Of a stretch of 9,009 nt of DNA, positions 6,147 through 9,009 are shown piece after piece. Each line of letters starts with the position of its first letter. Within the stretch, counting starts at the first letter, position 1. A model generated the notes under the pieces. The model made no database searches, had not been told where the DNA came from, and was given only the letters and a program-made list of their open reading frames with translations. The position numbers and the translations under genes were made by a program. Source of the DNA: an uncultured bacterium. GTDB lineage: Bacteria > Actinomycetota > Coriobacteriia > Coriobacteriales > Coriobacteriaceae. Location of the stretch: contig CAJMRP010000079.1 of assembly GCA_905215765.1 (NCBI GenBank), forward strand, positions 1-9,009. The letters run 5' to 3'.

Positions 6147-7553
6147 TTACTCTGTGGTGTCTTCGTCCTCGGCAGGTTGGGGGAACACGGCGTCCTTGGG
6201 CATGGTGACCTTCGTCAGCGAGGTGAGCTTTTTGCTCAATGCCGTGTCCGTCTTGACCAGGTCGCTGAGCGTCACGATCTTGTAGCCGTCGGCAATGAGG
6301 CCGTCGATAATCTGCGGCAGCGCCTCGAGTGTCTGCTCGGCGCATTCGTCTCTATCGGTGAGCAGCACGATATTGCCCGGCGTCACCGAATCGAGCACCG
6401 TCGAGACTTGCTCGTCGGCACCGTTGAGCAGCCAGTCGCCCGAGTCAATATTCCACGAGACCACGGCGGAGACCAGGTCCATCGCATCAATCCAGTTTTG
6501 CTCGTCAAAGGCAGCGTAGGGAGCACGCAGTAGCATCGTCTTCACGCCGGTCGCCGACTTAATCGCATCGGTGCCTTTCGTGATCTGTTCGCGTACTGCC
6601 TCACGGTCCTGACCCTTGAGCGAATCGTCGCTGTAGCTGTTGGATCCGATCTCGCACCCGGCGTCGACAATCGCCTTGGCCGTGGCAGGCGAGGCCTCGG
6701 CCGCATCGCCCGAAAGGAAGAACGTCGCGGTGACGCCCTTTTCCTTGAGCACCTGCAATATCTGCTTGGTCGCGCCGCTCGGACCCTCGTCAAATGTCAG
6801 GGCCACGTACTTTTCGTTGCCCTTGGGCGCTACGCTTGCGCACTCGACTACGCAGTCGGTGGCGGGCACGACCTCGCCGCGGTCCTGCGTCTTGCCCGAC
6901 TGCTCGCCGACCCATACCTCGGAGCGGCCCTGAACGCCCCAGGTTTTGACATACTCAATGGCACCCGTGCCCTCGACCTTAAGCTTTGGCTCGATAGTCG
7001 TGGCCTGGACCTCGTGCTTTTCGTACACGTTGCGGCCGTCCTTGACTGTCACCTTCTCGCCACCCGTAAGCTCGCGACTGTCCCATTTGCCTTGCTTCAC
7101 GCGCTTGCCGTCGACCTTCACCGACAGCTTTTCGCCGCCATGGCGCTTGAGCACGCTGTCGTCGACGGCCAGCAGATCGCCGGCGTCATACGTTTCGGTC
7201 AGGCTTTGATCGTCGATAAGATTCTGCAACGTAGAGCCCACGCGCACCGCGGTCTTTTGCCCGTTGAGTTCCACGTCCACACTGCGGTTGACGTAGCCCA
7301 CGACGGCAGCGATAAACAGCACGAGCGCGCAACCCACGGCGATGAGCGCATAGGGCAGGCGGGACGGTCGGCGCGGCGAGCGCCCGTTGCCGATGCGCGC
7401 GCTGCGATCGCTAAACCCACGGCTATGGTTGAGGTACATCGCGCCGGGCTTACGGCGACGTCGACGCTGACCGCTGGGCAGCTGCCCCAGGTCGCGGCGC
7501 GCCGTCGGACGCGCACCCGAGCGCCCGTTTAAGTTAGATCCGTTTTGGCGCAT
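6147..7553 (-). CDS. Membrane-anchored NodB-fold (polysaccharide deacetylase-like) protein with degenerate catalytic motifs
   Basis: 468 residues: an Arg-rich cytoplasmic tail (1-66), one membrane anchor (about 67-88), a DUF348-like ubiquitin-fold segment as in RpfB/YabE wall proteins (about 92-150), a possible G5-like segment (about 175-232), then a NodB domain (about 248-435). The fold motifs are recognisable: TFDEGP (253-258), GSNSYSD (303-309), RAPY (343-346), WNIDSGDW (367-374), IVLLTD (395-400). Active family members use a D-H-H metal site and a motif-5 histidine. Here the second Asp of TFDD is Glu256, the two histidines of HxxxH are Asn305 and Asp309, and the motif-5 His is Thr399. Zn-dependent deacetylation is therefore doubtful; glycan binding or a changed activity is possible. 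Start ATG at 7553 has GGGAGGG four bases upstream or closer. Extracellular, wall-facing topology inferred. Confidence 0.85.
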   Translation of the reverse strand: MRQNGSNLNGRSGARPTARRDLGQLPSGQRRRRRKPGAMYLNHSRGFSDRSARIGNGRSPRRPSRLPYALIAVGCALVLFIAAVVGYVNRSVDVELNGQKTAVRVGSTLQNLIDDQSLTETYDAGDLLAVDDSVLKRHGGEKLSVKVDGKRVKQGKWDSRELTGGEKVTVKDGRNVYEKHEVQATTIEPKLKVEGTGAIEYVKTWGVQGRSEVWVGEQSGKTQDRGEVVPATDCVVECASVAPKGNEKYVALTFDEGPSGATKQILQVLKEKGVTATFFLSGDAAEASPATAKAIVDAGCEIGSNSYSDDSLKGQDREAVREQITKGTDAIKSATGVKTMLLRAPYAAFDEQNWIDAMDLVSAVVSWNIDSGDWLLNGADEQVSTVLDSVTPGNIVLLTDRDECAEQTLEALPQIIDGLIADGYKIVTLSDLVKTDTALSKKLTSLTKVTMPKDAVFPQPAEDEDTTE

Positions 7554-7574
7554 GTGCCCTCCCCCATAAACACA

Positions 7575-7604
7575 GCGAGCCGGAGCAACATGTCTCCGGC
7601 TCGC
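7575..7604 (-). terminator. Hairpin terminator/attenuator between the PRC-barrel gene and the NodB-like gene
   Basis: GCGAGCCGGAG (7604-7594 on the minus strand) and CTCCGGCTCGC (7585-7575) form a perfect 11-bp GC-rich stem with an 8-base loop, 21 bases after the PRC-barrel stop codon. The following tract, TGTGTTTATG, is only weakly T-rich, so termination may be partial and leave read-through into the NodB-like gene, which has no obvious promoter of its own. Confidence 0.7.
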
Positions 7605-7625
7605 CTCCCATCATTTGGTACGTCA

Positions 7626-8381
7626 CTATTTGCTAGCTTTTGACGAGCCCCCGCTCGCCTTTTGATATTCGTCCTTAAAGGCCTTGAACATACCGCGCGT
7701 CTTGCCGAGCTGCTTGCCCAGCGCGCGGCTGCCCTTGTCCACGGCGACCGATCCCTTGTCATCGAGCACCTTGGCGCCTTTCTTGACCTTATCGCCCACC
7801 ACGACGCTAGCCTCGGCAGCCTTAGCGGCCGCGCCGCCCGAATACCCGAGCGTCTTGACCTCGTCCGAGACAATCATCGCGCCGTTCTCGTAGCCGCGCA
7901 GCATCGTCGGCGGCACCTGCGTGTCGCCCACCAACATGCTCGATGCGGCGCTGGCGGTCACATAGAACGTCTGTACAATGCCCGAACGCGGCTTGAACTC
8001 AACGTCCGAGCAATAGCCCACGACGTCGCCCGATTCCGTGCGCACGTCCATGCCAACCCAGATGATGCAATCGTCCAGGTTGATATCGAGGCGCTTGGCC
8101 GCGGCGGCATCGTAGGTGCCCTTGACGTCGTCGACCGCGACAGCACCCTCATAGACGCCGATGGCATCGAGCGCCACAAACCGGTCGGGACGCTCGATCA
8201 TGCCCGCGATATCGGACTGGCGGACCATAAAGCCCACCACGCGCGTGCCGCCCGGGGTAAAGACGGGAAAGTGAATCTTGCCGAGCTTTTTGGGGCTGCG
8301 CGGCGTGCCGTCCTTTTTGGTGCGCTTGTCTTCGGCAGGCTTACGATAAACCTTGACGCCGACAAAATCCCCTGCGCGCAT
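7626..8381 (-). CDS. Two-module PRC-barrel domain protein
   Basis: 251 residues, no signal peptide or membrane segment, presumably cytosolic. Two beta-rich PRC-barrel-like modules can be seen: about 1-90 (GDFVGVKVYRK... GGTRVVGFMVRQSDI... DRFVALDAIGVYEG) and about 103-175 (DDCIIWVGMDVRTESGDVVG, then YCSDVEFKPRSG). The last 70 residues are Ala/Lys/Gly-rich and probably helical and basic, which could contact nucleic acid or membrane. PRC barrels serve as small adaptor modules in RNA-processing, photosynthetic and envelope proteins, so no reaction can be assigned. Its ATG overlaps the stop codon of the YtxH gene (TAATG), indicating translational coupling. A PRC-barrel also forms the N-terminus of the MgtE-like protein in this window. 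Confidence 0.8.
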   Translation of the reverse strand: MRAGDFVGVKVYRKPAEDKRTKKDGTPRSPKKLGKIHFPVFTPGGTRVVGFMVRQSDIAGMIERPDRFVALDAIGVYEGAVAVDDVKGTYDAAAAKRLDINLDDCIIWVGMDVRTESGDVVGYCSDVEFKPRSGIVQTFYVTASAASSMLVGDTQVPPTMLRGYENGAMIVSDEVKTLGYSGGAAAKAAEASVVVGDKVKKGAKVLDDKGSVAVDKGSRALGKQLGKTRGMFKAFKDEYQKASGGSSKASK

Positions 8382-8776
8382 TATGCCTCGGTCGAGGGCT
8401 CCGTGGCCTCGGTGTCGGCCTCGGCGACGTTCTCGACTACGACGTCGGCAGCGGGCGTCACGTTGCCGCCCGAGATGGCGTCGTTGAGCTGCTCGCGAAG
8501 CTGGTCCATGCGCTCGCGGGCCAGGTCGACCTTGGCGCGCAGGTCATCGGTCTTGGCGTCGACCATCGGACCAAAGTCGTTGACCGCGGCACGGGCCTCC
8601 TCGGCACTGTGCTCGTAGGTGTCACGCATGTTGTCCCAGGCATCGTTGGCGATATCGGCGGCCATGGCGCGGGTCTCGGCACCCGAGCGCGGGGCCAGGG
8701 CAACGCCGATGATAGCGCCGGCGGCGGCACCAAAGAGCGCACCGGAGACAAAGCTGAAAGTCTTTCCCATGATCAT
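8381..8776 (-). CDS. YtxH-type small membrane protein
   Basis: 131 residues from the ATG at 8776. A glycine-zipper membrane helix near the N-terminus (SGALFGAAAGAIIGVALAPRSG) ends in the APRSG-ETR sequence typical of the YtxH family. A charged, probably coiled-coil helix follows (about 40-105), then an acidic Glu/Ala/Thr tail. Family members are linked to general stress responses and envelope association; the molecular role is unknown. AGGAGAGGA (8785-8777) serves the tandem ATGs at 8776 and 8770; either could be used. An upstream ATG at 8842 is rejected because the TATAAT at 8827-8822 lies inside that extension. The stop codon overlaps the start of the PRC-barrel gene, so the two are likely made together. 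Confidence 0.88.
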   Translation of the reverse strand: MIMGKTFSFVSGALFGAAAGAIIGVALAPRSGAETRAMAADIANDAWDNMRDTYEHSAEEARAAVNDFGPMVDAKTDDLRAKVDLARERMDQLREQLNDAISGGNVTPAADVVVENVAEADTEATEPSTEA

Positions 8777-8827
8777 TCCTCTCCTGCGGGCACCTCGATG
8801 CCCACCGTTTGAATGCTGTCCATTATA
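8777..8827 (-). promoter_or_regulatory. Promoter -10 and ribosome binding site of the ytxH-like/PRC operon
   Basis: Minus strand carries a perfect TATAAT (8827-8822) and, about 37 bases on, AGGAGAGGA (8785-8777) just before the ATG. The -35 is poor (GACGGC at 17-base spacing). The expected transcript starts near 8815. Confidence 0.55.
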
Positions 8828-8906
8828 CCCGCAGCGCAACACTTGCCGTCGCGCTCATCTGCGTACGGTAAAAGCGCAGGTACATGATGGTGATAAGCGA
8901 GTAAAC

Positions 8907-9009
8907 CTACTCCTGCGGCATGGCAGGCATGGCCACCGTGGCGGCCGGGTCCTCGCCGGCGCCATCGACGAGCGGCAAGTTGCCCTCGTGCGCCGAGCCG
9001 GACGGAGCC
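8907..9009 (-). CDS. C-terminal fragment of an unidentified protein, cut by the window edge
   Basis: The minus strand is open from the edge to a TAG at 8909-8907, encoding 33 visible residues ending in PAATVAMPAMPQE. Third codon positions are strongly GC, as in the neighbouring genes, and the stop lies about 80 bases before the next promoter. The tail is Ala/Pro/Gly-rich and not diagnostic of a family. A plus-strand ATG at 8920 is also open to the edge but lacks a ribosome binding site. Confidence 0.55.
   Translation of the reverse strand, partial: APSGSAHEGNLPLVDGAGEDPAATVAMPAMPQE

Noticed and set aside
8777..8842. ATG at 8842 as the YtxH start
   Set aside because: The extension covers the TATAAT promoter and the ribosome binding site that serve the ATGs at 8776/8770.
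1..9009. tRNA, rRNA, CRISPR array, phage or insertion-sequence genes
   Set aside because: I found no cloverleaf, rRNA-like sequence, regularly spaced direct repeats, integrase or transposase anywhere in the window.

Overview
The window looks like chromosomal DNA of a GC-rich, Gram-positive, gut-type actinobacterium. Coriobacteriia is the best guess, most likely Collinsella or a relative. This rests on GC-rich third codon positions, AGGAGG-type ribosome binding sites, the cell-envelope gene content, and a NRAMP protein carrying the variant motifs I recall from the Eggerthella lenta magnesium transporter. It is inference; no marker gene is present.

Layout. (1) Positions 1-2174, plus strand: the 3' part of a large OatA-like membrane O-acyltransferase with a C-terminal SGNH esterase-type domain. 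Its reading frame is open to the window edge. (2) Positions 2175-2691: a 517-base convergent intergenic region. It holds a perfect 18-bp inverted repeat, a 228-bp AT-rich element bounded by long imperfect inverted repeats with a second palindrome inside, and a clear intrinsic terminator for the minus-strand operon. (3) Positions 2692-5807, minus strand: a two-gene operon. The first gene encodes a PRC-barrel / MgtE-N / CBS-pair protein whose five-helix membrane part lacks the MgtE pore signature. The second encodes a NRAMP-family transporter with DAGG and APW in place of the classical DPGN and MPH motifs, the pattern expected of NRAMP-related Mg2+ transporters. (4) Positions 5808-6146: a 339-base leader and intergenic region. 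It has an extended -10 promoter, a potential three-way-junction RNA, an overlapping alternative hairpin, a GC-rich hairpin that covers a strong Shine-Dalgarno, and a 10-codon mini-ORF. (5) Positions 6147-7553, minus: a membrane-anchored NodB-fold protein that has lost most of its metal-binding and catalytic residues. (6) Positions 7626-8776, minus: a translationally coupled pair, a YtxH-type small membrane protein followed by a two-PRC-barrel protein, behind a TATAAT promoter. (7) Positions 8907-9009, minus: the C-terminal end of an unidentified gene.

How it fits together. The standout is the metal-transport operon. I infer that an MgtE-type cytosolic Mg2+ sensor has been separated from a working MgtE pore and paired with a NRAMP-type Mg2+/Mn2+ carrier, all behind a structured leader that could be a metal- or metabolite-responsive RNA switch. 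The other genes concern the cell envelope: peptidoglycan or polysaccharide O-acylation, a deacetylase-like wall protein, and a YtxH/PRC stress-type pair.
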